Numbered from the stretch's first letter, positions 8,586-17,323 are shown. The stretch: 55,605 nt of DNA from an uncultured Muribaculaceae bacterium (GCA_910577355.1 CAJTMY010000015.1:1-55605); one strand, 5' to 3'. Program-made: numbers and translations. Notes: generated by a model from the sequence alone, not told the origin.

Positions 8586-11581
8586 AAGAACCGAAGATGA
8601 AAAAATATATAAGGAAATCAATAGGGATTGCCGGGCTGGTGCTCACGGGGATGCTGTTTGGCTGCTCCGACGACGCGGTGCCTGAGCTTGAGAGCGAATT
8701 GCGTAATGAAGGCGACGTGACCATAAGCTGCTTCAGCCTCAACAAAAGGGCCGTGCGCCTTCCCGACTCCACAGTCGAAGGTATGGTTAGGCTTGTAAGC
8801 GCCGAGCCGGAAGTGAAGGCCGACAGCACGCAGGCCGTGGCCGACACCATATTCCTTCCCACGCGGATAACCGTGGACAAGAAAAAGATCCGGGTGGAGA
8901 TGCAGATTCCGGAGAATGTGGAGCTCGACAGGGAATATCTGCTCACCATACACCGTGAACGGGGGAAGCGGCGGTATGTGGGCGGCGTCAGAGCCTCTTT
9001 CAAAGGGAATCTTCTCTGCGAGGTAGGCGAGGAGGCTCCCGAATACCGAGGACTCGAGGGCGAGGGCACCGAGGAGTCGCCTTATCTCATAGGTAGCGCC
9101 GACGACTTCCTGTCGTTTCTCAACAATCTGCGCCGCGACGAGATGTTCCACGGGTCGGAGATGTGTTTCCGGCAGACCGCCGACTTCACGGCACCGACGC
9201 AGAGCAGCATTCTCGACGGCCGCGGATATTACGGCTTCGACTTCGAAGGATGCTATGACGGCGACAACCATTCCATCGACAATCTATATTATATCGGCAA
9301 CAAGGACAGCAGCAAGGATGCTGGCATAGGACTTTTCCCGGAGCTTTCGGGTAGCGCCGAGGTCAAGAATCTTCGTCTTACCAACGTCAACATCAACAGG
9401 GCTTTCAACAATGTCGGGGCGCTTTGCGGCGAAGTGATCACCCGGGAGTGCGTGAAAATCAGCAACGTGAAGGTATCGGGGACGATTATGGACTGCCACC
9501 AGCAGGTAGGCGGCCTGATAGGCACGGGGAGCGGGTCGCTGATAGTGGACGGCTGCGATTTGTCGGTCAATGTGGAGGGGGATTCCTACTGCGGCGGCGT
9601 CATAGGTAAATTTGACGGCAATAGCCTGATCGTCAACAATATAACCACTCAGAACCATCGGTTCTCGATACGTGCAACGGGCGATTATGCCGGCGGAGTC
9701 GTCGGATATCTTGAGTCCGATGATGAGCTTCGCCTGACCAATATAAAGCTGGAGCATACCGTGAGCTCCGAGGATGCCGATGTAAGGATAATAAGCGCCC
9801 GCAGTGAGGCCGGCGGTCTGGCGGGATATGCCTTCCTGAGCTTCATGCCTGAGGCTTTGTTCGGGAATGTCCAGATTCTATGCCCCGTATCTGTCGACGA
9901 CAAGTATGCCGGCGGCATCATCGGCAATGGCGATATAAATGTGGGCATGCGTTTCTCGGGCTGCAAGGTCAAGTCGGTGGTCAAAGGCAAAAGCGGAGTC
10001 GGAGGATTCTTCGGCAAGCTAAACGGCTACAGCGACATGGGATGGGTATTCGAGGGCGGTGACGGCGCCAACTGCTTCGAGGCAGACCTGGGAGCCGCCG
10101 GTGTCACCGCCTCCGACCATGGCGGCGGTATTTTCGGCTATCTTTACCATTGCCACAAGATTATGGGTAATAAAGTCAAGGTGGCCGCCAATGTGGATGT
10201 GAGCGGCGAATGTGCCGGCGGTGTGGCCGGATATGTGGAATATTCCGACATCGATCCTTCCAGATTCATTATCAATACGTCGATGCGTGTCAAGGGCGAC
10301 AGCAAGGTGGGCGGCTTTGCCGGCAAGAGTCTCTACGGCTCGATTGTGGATTCGAGGAATCCGGTGTTCGATGTGGAGGCTACTCCCAGGGCTTATATTC
10401 CTGCTAAGTCGCAATTTCCGTCGGTATTGAGCTGCATGGTTGAAGGTAGGGATTATGTCGGCGGCATAGTGGGCCATTCTGAATCCAAATTGCTCTGTCT
10501 GGCTTCCGGAGCCACCATTACGTCGCGCGGGTCGTATGCCGGCGGCGTGGCAGGATATGCCGGTATATATGACGGCTATCCCATACAGCGGTGCGTGTTC
10601 ATGGGTAGTCTCGGCAGCAGCGGCACATACACGGGGGGTATTGCCGGATTCCTTACCAATTCGGTATCGGGAAAAAGAGCCGGCGGGTTCCTCAGAGACT
10701 GCGTCAATTACAGTGCTATCAATGGCGGCAGCCATACTGGCGGCATTGCCGGGATGGTCGACTATTCGTCGGGTGTGCGCATGGAGCTGCACAGGTCGGT
10801 GAATCTGGGGCGTGTCAGCGGCGGAGTGCCGTGCGGCGGCCTCATAGGGAAGTGCGACGGTACCGGCGGAGTAGGAATGGGTATGGTGGGCCTTGCCAAT
10901 TATGGCGATGTCAACAGCACGGGCAATGACAGCGGCGCGGGTGTCGGCGGAATCATTGGCGACGCCGCAAGTACCCACATAGCCATCAATGGAGCCATGA
11001 ACAAGGGCAACATCCATGCCGAAGGACATGTGCAGGGAGTTGCCGGCGTGGTCGGCGTACTGGGCCATGACCCCGGCGGTGCATCATTCTATCAGTCGCA
11101 CAACGGCGAACTATACTGGTCGGCAAATTATGGCAAAATTTCCTGCTCCAACAGGGAGACATATATCGGCGGTGTATGCGGCTGGCTTGAGGAAGGATAT
11201 TCCGGAGGTCACGACTCCTACATCCACGACTGCTACAATATCGGCGAGGTCACCACCGACCACAACAGCGACACGGGCGGCATTCTCGGGTATGTAGACC
11301 ACTTCGGACGTATCGAGCGCTGCATAAACTTCGGGAAGGTAAGCTATGGCAATGCGATGATCGGTACCCAGAAGTCGGCATGCATATTCTATCATTCCAA
11401 TCTGAATATGATCAACGGCACGGGGAAGGACTGGTGTGCCGACCGTAAGATCAATTCCTCCGACCAAGGCAACACCGGCAAATACAAGGGCATCTCATTC
11501 GACAATACCAACTGGAAGATGACAAGCGGGCGGCCCCACCTGGCTTCCAACCGTTTCGAAGACGTAACCCCACCGCAGTAA
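8582..11581 (+). CDS. GLUG-repeat surface lipoprotein
   Basis: 999 aa, overlapping the previous stop by 4 nt. The likely true start is the second Met (8597), giving a signal M-K-K-Y-I-R-K-S with lipobox L-F-G-C. An N-terminal domain of about 130 residues (beta-rich, Ig-like feel) is followed by an E-E-S-P-Y-L-I-G-S motif and then at least 15 GLUG turns (G-G-V-I-G-K, G-G-I-I-G-N, G-G-I-A-G-M and others) to the C-terminus. It is a paralogue in architecture of the split protein upstream and shares its transcript. Predicted outer-membrane-anchored beta-solenoid, probably surface-exposed; ligand unknown. Confidence 0.87.
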   Translation: MKEPKMKKYIRKSIGIAGLVLTGMLFGCSDDAVPELESELRNEGDVTISCFSLNKRAVRLPDSTVEGMVRLVSAEPEVKADSTQAVADTIFLPTRITVDKKKIRVEMQIPENVELDREYLLTIHRERGKRRYVGGVRASFKGNLLCEVGEEAPEYRGLEGEGTEESPYLIGSADDFLSFLNNLRRDEMFHGSEMCFRQTADFTAPTQSSILDGRGYYGFDFEGCYDGDNHSIDNLYYIGNKDSSKDAGIGLFPELSGSAEVKNLRLTNVNINRAFNNVGALCGEVITRECVKISNVKVSGTIMDCHQQVGGLIGTGSGSLIVDGCDLSVNVEGDSYCGGVIGKFDGNSLIVNNITTQNHRFSIRATGDYAGGVVGYLESDDELRLTNIKLEHTVSSEDADVRIISARSEAGGLAGYAFLSFMPEALFGNVQILCPVSVDDKYAGGIIGNGDINVGMRFSGCKVKSVVKGKSGVGGFFGKLNGYSDMGWVFEGGDGANCFEADLGAAGVTASDHGGGIFGYLYHCHKIMGNKVKVAANVDVSGECAGGVAGYVEYSDIDPSRFIINTSMRVKGDSKVGGFAGKSLYGSIVDSRNPVFDVEATPRAYIPAKSQFPSVLSCMVEGRDYVGGIVGHSESKLLCLASGATITSRGSYAGGVAGYAGIYDGYPIQRCVFMGSLGSSGTYTGGIAGFLTNSVSGKRAGGFLRDCVNYSAINGGSHTGGIAGMVDYSSGVRMELHRSVNLGRVSGGVPCGGLIGKCDGTGGVGMGMVGLANYGDVNSTGNDSGAGVGGIIGDAASTHIAINGAMNKGNIHAEGHVQGVAGVVGVLGHDPGGASFYQSHNGELYWSANYGKISCSNRETYIGGVCGWLEEGYSGGHDSYIHDCYNIGEVTTDHNSDTGGILGYVDHFGRIERCINFGKVSYGNAMIGTQKSACIFYHSNLNMINGTGKDWCADRKINSSDQGNTGKYKGISFDNTNWKMTSGRPHLASNRFEDVTPPQ

Positions 11582-11600
11582 CCGACAGCAACCACATTAT

Positions 11601-11634
11601 AAACGGAGCCTTCCCGTTGGGGAAAGCTCCGTTT
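11601..11634 (+). terminator. Terminator of the GLUG lipoprotein operon
   Basis: Perfect AAACGGAGC/GCTCCGTTT stem 20 nt after the 999-aa gene. Because the stem ends in A and T runs it may work in both directions, also ending the convergent HepT transcript. Confidence 0.75.
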
Positions 11635-11642
11635 CCATTCTA

Positions 11643-12050
11643 TTAATAATTAAGTTGTATTTGGATTAACTTAATTGCTTTGTTAATTGTAGTATCCAAT
11701 TCTGGAATGTCATTGCGGATAGCTTCATATACTAAATCAGCATCGAGTTCAAAATATCCGTGAGCGATTCTATTCCGCATACCTATTATATCACGCCATG
11801 GTATATCGGGAAAATGGAGGCTGAGAAAATCGGGCATCAACCTGTTAATCCGATTTACACCTTCTCCTATTGCTGTTATAAGAGTGCAGTTGGCCGCTAA
11901 TAACTGCATGCCGTTGGGAGATGAGTAATAATCATCGGCAGAACCAATAATCTTGTTCCATTCAATCAGATTTGAAATTGTATCATGAATGGAATGCAGG
12001 GTAAGGAGTGCCCTGCTTATTTTGCCGTGGTCAAAGGATTTTGATTCCAT
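11643..12050 (-). CDS. HepT-like HEPN ribonuclease toxin (DUF86)
   Basis: 135 aa, all-helical. The HEPN active-site motif R-x4-H is present as R92-N-R-I-A-H97 followed by G-Y-F, the form typical of HepT. In HepT/MntA modules this protein is an RNase kept inactive by AMPylation of the tyrosine near the motif; a tyrosine (Y99) is present. The gene overlaps the antitoxin stop by 20 nt, so the two are co-translated. It lies in host DNA immediately left of the prophage end. Confidence 0.88.
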   Translation of the reverse strand: MESKSFDHGKISRALLTLHSIHDTISNLIEWNKIIGSADDYYSSPNGMQLLAANCTLITAIGEGVNRINRLMPDFLSLHFPDIPWRDIIGMRNRIAHGYFELDADLVYEAIRNDIPELDTTINKAIKLIQIQLNY

Positions 12051-12324
12051 CGCGATCTATCTGATTTAAAAACTGAGGGGAGAGATGAGAGTGACGTCGT
12101 ATTAGGTCAACAGAGGCTTGAAGTAAGTTTTCAAGATATCTGTGCAAAGCACTTAATGTAAATATCTTAGGAGGCATATCAACAAGAATATCCACATCGC
12201 TGTCGGGTCCGTTGTCGCCTCTTGCCATTGAACCAAACAGACATAACCCTGTCACTTCATATTTTTCCTGAATGAAGTGAAGGTTCTCTTGAATCTTACG
12301 AATGCATTCTTTGGAGTCGCACAT
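12031..12324 (-). CDS. MntA-like minimal nucleotidyltransferase antitoxin
   Basis: 97 aa from the ATG at 12324. The motif G31-S-M-A-R-G-D-N-G-P-D-S-D-V-D45 is the GS-x(10-12)-D-x-D signature of MNT nucleotidyltransferases, with D43 and D45 as metal ligands. It would AMPylate and neutralise the adjacent HepT. The frame stays open upstream into the tRNA fragment and prophage DNA, but the longer form crosses the attachment site and has no family support, so the short start is chosen. Confidence 0.85.
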   Translation of the reverse strand: MCDSKECIRKIQENLHFIQEKYEVTGLCLFGSMARGDNGPDSDVDILVDMPPKIFTLSALHRYLENLLQASVDLIRRHSHLSPQFLNQIDRDGIKIL

Positions 12325-12350
12325 AGATAAAGGGTTGCCGGTAAGAATAA

Positions 12351-12379
12351 GAAGGGATGCCGTATCACGACATCCCTTC
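12351..12379 (-). terminator. Terminator of the original tRNA-Ser
   Basis: Perfect GAAGGGATG/CATCCCTTC hairpin 16 nt past the tRNA 3' end. Read on the minus strand it is followed by TTATTCTT. It marks the host side of the left prophage junction. Confidence 0.75.
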
Positions 12380-12394
12380 TCTGAGGTGAAATTG

Positions 12395-12450
12395 CGGAGC
12401 GACCGAGATTCGAACTCGGGATACGCTTTTGGCGTATACACGCTTTCCAG
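12395..12450 (-). pseudogene. Displaced 3' fragment of tRNA-Ser (GGA)
   Basis: On the minus strand this reads anticodon loop CTGGAAA, the 3' anticodon stem GCGTG, a long variable arm (stem TACGC/GCGTA around CAAAA), a T arm with GTTCGAA, and acceptor strand TCGCTCCG. The long variable arm and GGA anticodon identify tRNA-Ser. The matching 5' half (D arm, acceptor GGAGCGA) is missing because prophage DNA starts here. The T stem is a perfect CCGAG/CTCGG helix, so this was a functional end before integration. Confidence 0.8.
12420..12445. repeat. attL, left 26-bp direct repeat
   Basis: Identical to 55580-55605. It covers the 3' anticodon stem and variable arm of tRNA-Ser (core GCGTATACACGC on the plus strand). 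The identity may extend a few bases further right, to the TTTCCAG of the anticodon loop, but the partner lies outside the window. Confidence 0.9.
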
Positions 12451-12511
12451 ACAACTTTCTCCAATCGTAAACGACTGGTTAATAATTAGTTGCTTAAAGC
12501 CCGTTCCTGCT

Positions 12512-12530
12512 TGCGCGTATGTTGCGCGCA
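12512..12530 (+). promoter_or_regulatory. Candidate integrase/excisionase arm site, left
   Basis: The 19-mer TGCGCGTATGTTGCGCGCA contains a tandem TGCGYGYA pair separated by TGT. A 16/19 match, TGCGTGCATGTTGCGTGCA, lies at 55400-55418 near the other end in the same orientation. Paired sites flanking both att cores fit arm-type binding sites of a heterobivalent tyrosine integrase. Confidence 0.45.
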
Positions 12531-12542
12531 AGATTTACGCTG

Positions 12543-12572
12543 CAAAGTTAATAATATTTTTTGATGTGGCAA
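12543..12572 (-). promoter_or_regulatory. Outward-facing promoter reading across attL
   Basis: On the minus strand: TTG (12572-12570), 19 nt, TAACTTTG (12550-12543). Transcription would start near 12537, pass the attachment site and the tRNA-Ser fragment, and meet the terminator at 12351-12379, giving a hybrid RNA of about 185 nt. Weak termination would place mntA/hepT under prophage control. Confidence 0.5.
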
Positions 12573-12592
12573 TAACTTTCGCGCCCTTTTTA

Positions 12593-13108
12593 TCATTTTT
12601 TTTCTTGAGTGTAAGAGATTCCATTGGCTGTTAGTAGCTCTCGCAAACGCCATATTTCTTCTCGTAGGTCTATCTCCCTATCTCGGCAATCGTCGTATTT
12701 CTTTTGTAACTCATCAAGCCGGGAACATAAACGCGCGTTGTCATCGCGCAATCTTTGTATTTCTTCATCATCGCCCCCTCTCGCCTTGTCTGTGTCGCGG
12801 TCTATGCGCTCCAGGACTCCGAGTATCTGCCGCAAGGCTTCGGGGTCATTTATTCTAATCTCCGAAAACTTATTGTTGCTGCCTACCGATTCAAGATAGC
12901 GAGGATATTCTTCCTCATCAATTTCATATCTCGTAATGTCAACTCCGGGGAAGGCTTTGCGGAGGTCGGCAACTCGCTCGTCGGGAAAAGGATTGCGACC
13001 CTTTTCTACACTTGACAGAAAGCCCTGTGTTACGCCGAGAGCTGCGGCAAGCTCTTTCTGCGTTTTGCCGTTTTCTTTTCTCAATTCAAGTAGTCTGTAT
13101 CGTGCCAT
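12593..13108 (-). CDS. Prophage repressor, XRE family with coiled-coil C-terminus
   Basis: 171 aa. N-terminal helix-turn-helix (residues about 14-40: T-Q-K-E-L-A-A-A-L-G-V-T-Q-G-F-L-S-S-V-E-K-G) and a charged C-terminal helix (about 115-165) that is a likely dimerisation coiled coil. There is no S24 LexA/CI-type peptidase domain, so release from lysogeny would not be by RecA-triggered self-cleavage. It is divergent from the early genes and preceded by a good promoter (TTTG at 13262-13259, 20 nt, TACCTTTG at 13238-13231). Sites shared with the early promoter suggest it represses both. Confidence 0.85.
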   Translation of the reverse strand: MARYRLLELRKENGKTQKELAAALGVTQGFLSSVEKGRNPFPDERVADLRKAFPGVDITRYEIDEEEYPRYLESVGSNNKFSEIRINDPEALRQILGVLERIDRDTDKARGGDDEEIQRLRDDNARLCSRLDELQKKYDDCRDREIDLREEIWRLRELLTANGISYTQEKK

Positions 13109-13125
13109 TACAAGTTTTAGTAATT

Positions 13126-13275
13126 ATTACGCAATATTTAATGCTAATATTACGTTATATCAATTAAATTAGCTACCTTTGCATTGTCGTGATCATTCAC
13201 AACAACAAGCAATAAGATTATTTCTTGATGCAAAGGTAACTATTATTTCCTAATATAACAAATATATTGCGTAAT
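13126..13275. promoter_or_regulatory. Lysogeny switch: facing promoters and three operator-like sites
   Basis: Two promoters point at each other: early plus-strand TACCTTTG at 13174-13181 and repressor minus-strand TACCTTTG at 13238-13231 with TTTG 20 nt upstream. A 12-mer ATTACGCAATAT occurs at 13126-13137 and, inverted, at 13264-13275; a 9/12 variant ATTACGTTATAT is at 13149-13160. The variant sits over the expected -33 of the early promoter, and the distal copy lies just upstream of the repressor's -33. Their transcripts would overlap for about 40 nt. Confidence 0.6.
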
Positions 13276-13289
13276 ATATTTGTTGCCCA

Positions 13290-13538
13290 ATGGTTAAAAA
13301 ATGTAAATACGATTATATGGAGCAAAAATCACTAAAGGAACTCTACCTTGAAGAAAAGGAGAAACCAAATCCGGCACAGGCTTTTATATCAAAAATAGCC
13401 GAAATAACTTGCCGCGAAGAATCAACCGTAAGGCAATGGCTGTCGGGTATTCAAACGCCTAATCAAAGAGCCAAAGAGCGCATCGCAGTTGCTTTCGGCT
13501 CAACTGTCGACGTGCTATTCCCGGAAACAGTTAAATAA
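13290..13538 (+). CDS. Small Cro-like DNA-binding protein
   Basis: 82 aa; ATG at 13317 (M-E-Q-K-S-L) is an equally likely start. It has a helix-turn-helix-like centre: A-E-I-T-C-R-E-E-S-T-V-R-Q-W-L-S-G, followed by A-K-E-R-I-A-V-A-F-G. It is the first gene to the right of the switch, opposite the repressor, the usual place of Cro. It probably binds the same operators to favour lytic growth; direct evidence is lacking. Confidence 0.7.
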   Translation: MVKKCKYDYMEQKSLKELYLEEKEKPNPAQAFISKIAEITCREESTVRQWLSGIQTPNQRAKERIAVAFGSTVDVLFPETVK

Positions 13539-13552
13539 TAAGGTTCCCGTAT

Positions 13553-13759
13553 ATGAAAGCTACCGAACCCCAAATTATTGCAACTGCACGTTATTCCATA
13601 AGCCAAACCTGTGAGCTACTTGGAATACACCGCGATACCTTGCGGCTTTATACCGATAAGCAAAGAATTATCAAATGCGGCTATCGTACTATCGGAAACC
13701 GCAAAGTAAAGTTCTATCTCGGAAGCGAAATTTTACGCTTCTGGAAACGACAGGTGTAG
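13553..13759 (+). CDS. Excisionase / MerR-like helix-turn-helix protein
   Basis: 68 aa. Winged-helix pattern Y-S-I-S-Q-T-C-E-L-L-G-I-H-R-D-T-L-R-L-Y followed by a basic C-terminus (G-N-R-K-V-K-F-Y-L-G-S-E-I-L-R-F-W-K-R). This is the layout of small excisionases and HTH_17 proteins. It is 14 nt after the Cro-like gene and directly before the primase. It may be the directionality factor for the integrase 41 kb away, or a second regulator. Confidence 0.65.
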   Translation: MKATEPQIIATARYSISQTCELLGIHRDTLRLYTDKQRIIKCGYRTIGNRKVKFYLGSEILRFWKRQV

Positions 13760-13761
13760 CC

Positions 13762-16700
13762 ATGATAGCGCAGAAAACGATAGACGCTGTTCTCGACGCG
13801 GTGCAGATATACGATGTCGTGAAAGATTTCGTGCAGTTGCGGCGCAGCGGCTCCGGCTGGACAGGGCTGTGCCCTTTCCACTCCGAGCGCACGGCATCTT
13901 TCCATGTCGACCCGCGACGCAACATATACAAATGCTTCAGTTGCGGCGAGGGTGGCGGAGCCGTGAGATTCCTTATGGAAAACAGGAATATGTCATACCC
14001 CGACGCTATACGCCATATAGCCGGGCTGTATAACATACCCGTCGAGGAAGCTCCCCACAACCTTACCGACGAGCAGCGCAAGCTCGCCCTTCAGCGTGAG
14101 GGCGACCTCGCGGCACTGGAAACGGTGCAGCAGTTTTTCGAGCAGTCGCTTGTGGCCGGCAACACCGCGGCCAAACGCGCCTGCTCTTACGCCTCGAAAC
14201 GCTGGACGCTTGAATATTGCCGGGCAAACGGGATAGGTTATGCTCCTTATCCCAAAGAGTTTTTCGAGTTCGTCAAACAGAAAGGCGTCAGCCTCGAAGC
14301 ACTTCTTGACACCGGCATGATCAGGAAGAGAGAGGACGGACACTTCTCTTTCATGTTCGCCAACCGTATCACCATACCCATACGCGACAGGTTCGGGCGC
14401 GTGATAGCATATACCGCCCGGAGCCTTGACGATAATACGGACTGCAAATATCTCAATTCCACGACCTCATGCGTCTACAAGAAAGGAAATACCGTTTTCG
14501 GCATCGAGATAGCAAGGAAAGCCGCGCGAAAGGCGGGGTTCCTGTATGTGGTGGAGGGCGCGCCCGATGTGCTGCGCCTCCAGTCTGTCGGCAGCGACAA
14601 TGCAGTGGCCGCCCTCGGTACGGAGTGGACTGCCACGCAGTTCGAGGCCATTAAAGGTATTTCCGACACTCTTTGTTTTATACCCGACAGCGAGATACCC
14701 AAAGAGGGCGAGATTTATTCGCCGGGGACAAAGGCCGTGATGAAGAACGGACGCGAGGCCGTAGACCGCGGATTCCGCGTTGTGGTACGCGAGATTCCGC
14801 TTGACAACGGAGCAGAAAAGAACGACCCCGACAGCTATTGCACCACTCCGGCTATCCTTTCTTCGCTCGAAGAACAGGATTTTGTGCTGTGGTATGCCGA
14901 GAAAGCATTTCTCGCCCCCACGACGCAGTTAGGACGCACGGAGGTTATTAAGGACTTGTGCGCCATGCTCGCAGCCATAGAGGACGCGACACTCGCCTCT
15001 ATGTATCTCGAACAGCTTATCAAGAAATATAAGGAACGCACCGCCTGGAAACTGGCCTTTAACTCGGCGCAGATGCGCAAGCGCAATGAATCGGGCAAGG
15101 ACGGCGCGGAGAGCGAGAACGAGCGCGACCTGTTCAGCCGCTATGGGTTCTTTATTGCCAATAACTGCTACTGCACCTATGGCAAACAGAGCGAGGTCAT
15201 ACGACTTTCAAACTTCATTCTGCTGCCTATGTACGATATTCCCGACGAAGGCTCCATGACGAGGCTTTATAAAATCGTCAACGACCTTGGCCACGACGCC
15301 ATTATACCTCTGGAGCCGGACGACCTCGTGAATCTCGCTCTGTTCAGAAAGAAGATAAACATTGCCGGGCGTTATGTGTGGCTCGGCAAAATCGACGACC
15401 TTATGCGCGTCGAGGAATACATCTTCAGAAAGAGCGAATCGGCCAAACGTATCCGCACCCTCGGCTGGCAGCCGGAGGGATTCTTCGCTTATGGCGACGG
15501 CATTTATACAGACCGTTTTATCCGCGTCGATGAAATAGGAATGGTGAGCCTCCGGGGTTACGGCATTTTCTATCTCCCGGCTTTCTCGGTGATGTACCGC
15601 GACAACCGGCTGCGCTTCGCTTTCGAGAAATCTTTCACCTATACCCACAAGGCCGACGTGTCGATGGCCGAGTATCTGAAACTGTTTGTCGACGTGTTCG
15701 GCGACAACGGCAAGGTGGCGATAGCTTTTATTTTCGCCACGCTTTTCCGCGACTTCATTTTTGAACAGTTCGAGTTTTTCCCGATTTTCAATATTTTCGG
15801 CAAGCCGCAATCGGGCAAATCACAGCTTGGCAAAGCCATGAAAGGCTTTTTTACAAGCTCGAACAAGCCGATAAATTACGAGGGCGAAACATACCCGGCC
15901 ATTAACAAGGCTTTGGAACAGACAGCCAACTGCCTCGTGCATTTCGACGAATACAAGAACTCTATCGAGTGGCGAAAGGTGGAACTGCTGAAATCAATGT
16001 GGGACGGCGTAGGACGCGGCAAGATGAAAGACGGCGATGTGGAACGTGTCAACGTGAACTGCGGCGTTATCCTGTCGGGTCAGGAAATGCCGACTATCGA
16101 CCCCGCCCTGTTCACGCGTATTCTGCACATAACTGTCAACAAGACCACATACACACTGGAGGAACGGCAACGCTTCGCCGAGCTTATGGAGCTGAACCGT
16201 CGCGGTGTGTGCCACCTTACTATGGAAGTAGTAAGACACCGCGACCGCTTCGTGGAGGATTTTCCCCATTTTTGCGCACTTACCCGTACAGAGGTAGTGA
16301 ACCGTATCGCCCGGAGCGGCAAAACTGTGTCAGACCGTATGTATATGAACTGGGTTGTGGTGCTCGCCTCATTGAGAACGCTTGAAAAAATCCTCCCTGT
16401 GCCTTTCTCTTACGAGAATCTTCTTGATATCTGCGTCGATATGCTGGTTGAACAGCACTCGATCACAGAACGCTCCGACGAAGTGGCCTCTTTCTGGAAC
16501 TTTGTTCATGTGCTTTATCAGGAAGGGCGGCTATACCAGGAGGGCGACTTTCGCATTAACCGCAATGTGTCGAGCCTGAGGCTTCACGGCACTTCCGCGA
16601 CAAGAGAGTTTTCAGAGCCGAAGAATATACTCATAATACGCGACCGCCGTATTATTCAGCATTATCAGACCGATAAGGCGCGCTCGACAAAACAGCTTAT

Positions 16701-17013
16701 ACTCTCCGAAGACGATATGCGCAAGTATCTTGAACGCTCCGCGCCATGCCTCGGCATTGTCAAGCGCAAGTTCTATAAGATGAACCAGTACGGACAGCCT
16801 GTAAAGGAGTTTGGAGAGGGCGGCACCGCCGGACGGCAGCTTTACGATGTCGATACGGCACTGGCTTTCGATTACGACCAGGTGCAGCAGCTTTATCACC
16901 TCTATCTCACCGCCGACACCTCGGCCATGACGGAGGAAGAACAGCAAGAGCATGAAAATCAAATCAGTAAGCCTTCCACGGGCGGCTCCGGCCAATCAAG
17001 CCTTCCTTTTTGA
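13762..17013 (+). CDS. Phage primase-helicase: CHC2 zinc finger, Toprim, DUF927-like ATPase
   Basis: 1083 aa from ATG 13762; a frame open from 13675 overlaps the excisionase-like gene and is not used. The CHC2 zinc ribbon is C37-x2-H40...C58-x2-C61. A Toprim-like segment (F-L-Y-V-V-E-G-A-P-D-V-L, about residue 260) follows. The C-terminal half has a Walker A motif G-K-P-Q-S-G-K-S near residue 685, a DUF927-type helicase module. It would lay primers and unwind the phage origin. It ends next to a repeat-rich, AT-rich stretch that may be that origin. The C-terminus is Gln/Ser/Gly-rich and probably disordered. Confidence 0.9.
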   Translation: MIAQKTIDAVLDAVQIYDVVKDFVQLRRSGSGWTGLCPFHSERTASFHVDPRRNIYKCFSCGEGGGAVRFLMENRNMSYPDAIRHIAGLYNIPVEEAPHNLTDEQRKLALQREGDLAALETVQQFFEQSLVAGNTAAKRACSYASKRWTLEYCRANGIGYAPYPKEFFEFVKQKGVSLEALLDTGMIRKREDGHFSFMFANRITIPIRDRFGRVIAYTARSLDDNTDCKYLNSTTSCVYKKGNTVFGIEIARKAARKAGFLYVVEGAPDVLRLQSVGSDNAVAALGTEWTATQFEAIKGISDTLCFIPDSEIPKEGEIYSPGTKAVMKNGREAVDRGFRVVVREIPLDNGAEKNDPDSYCTTPAILSSLEEQDFVLWYAEKAFLAPTTQLGRTEVIKDLCAMLAAIEDATLASMYLEQLIKKYKERTAWKLAFNSAQMRKRNESGKDGAESENERDLFSRYGFFIANNCYCTYGKQSEVIRLSNFILLPMYDIPDEGSMTRLYKIVNDLGHDAIIPLEPDDLVNLALFRKKINIAGRYVWLGKIDDLMRVEEYIFRKSESAKRIRTLGWQPEGFFAYGDGIYTDRFIRVDEIGMVSLRGYGIFYLPAFSVMYRDNRLRFAFEKSFTYTHKADVSMAEYLKLFVDVFGDNGKVAIAFIFATLFRDFIFEQFEFFPIFNIFGKPQSGKSQLGKAMKGFFTSSNKPINYEGETYPAINKALEQTANCLVHFDEYKNSIEWRKVELLKSMWDGVGRGKMKDGDVERVNVNCGVILSGQEMPTIDPALFTRILHITVNKTTYTLEERQRFAELMELNRRGVCHLTMEVVRHRDRFVEDFPHFCALTRTEVVNRIARSGKTVSDRMYMNWVVVLASLRTLEKILPVPFSYENLLDICVDMLVEQHSITERSDEVASFWNFVHVLYQEGRLYQEGDFRINRNVSSLRLHGTSATREFSEPKNILIIRDRRIIQHYQTDKARSTKQLILSEDDMRKYLERSAPCLGIVKRKFYKMNQYGQPVKEFGEGGTAGRQLYDVDTALAFDYDQVQQLYHLYLTADTSAMTEEEQQEHENQISKPSTGGSGQSSLPF

Positions 17014-17053
17014 TTTTTTCAGCAAATCTTATGAAAACCGATAGTTACCACAG

Positions 17054-17215
17054 CCACCGCCGCCACTGCGCTATAAATCAACACTTTAATGTCTGCAACC
17101 TTTGACAACCGCACAGCCACCGCAAGCCACCGTTTGCCGGTTTTGCAACCGCCGACAACCGATTTACCTTATTTTTCTCTTTTTGAAAAGAAAGAAAAAT
17201 ATCTTAAATGCGTGG
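17054..17215. other. Candidate prophage replication origin (phased iterons plus AT-rich stretch)
   Basis: Six copies of the hexamer C(A/C)ACCG: 17054, 17106, 17117, 17127, 17146 and 17156. The last five are 10, 11 or 19 bp apart, that is on one face of the helix. They are followed by an AT-rich tract (17162-17215) with a TTTTTGAAAAG palindrome. The stretch lies in the 310-bp gene-free gap directly after the primase-helicase, the usual place for an origin. I see no convincing gene between 17014 and 17323. Confidence 0.45.
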
Positions 17216-17323
17216 CTTCGTGGGGATTGCCTTTGCCTCTTCCGGGCGGTTGCGCGGTTCCGGCGGTTACACCTCTTTTCCCACTGAATTAACAATAAAA
17301 ATATAAACCTAAAATACCCGGAT

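Noticed and set aside
12325..12531. Longer N-terminus for the MntA-like protein
   Set aside because: The extension runs through the tRNA fragment and attL, so it is an accident of integration; the nucleotidyltransferase domain starts at 12324.
12395..12592. Complete second tRNA gene at the left prophage end
   Set aside because: No 5' acceptor strand (GGAGCGA) or D arm exists upstream on the minus strand within a sensible distance; only the 3' half is present.
17089..17292. 67-aa frame after the primase
   Set aside because: It overlaps the iteron array and AT-rich tract, and its sequence is low complexity without a start signal or family.
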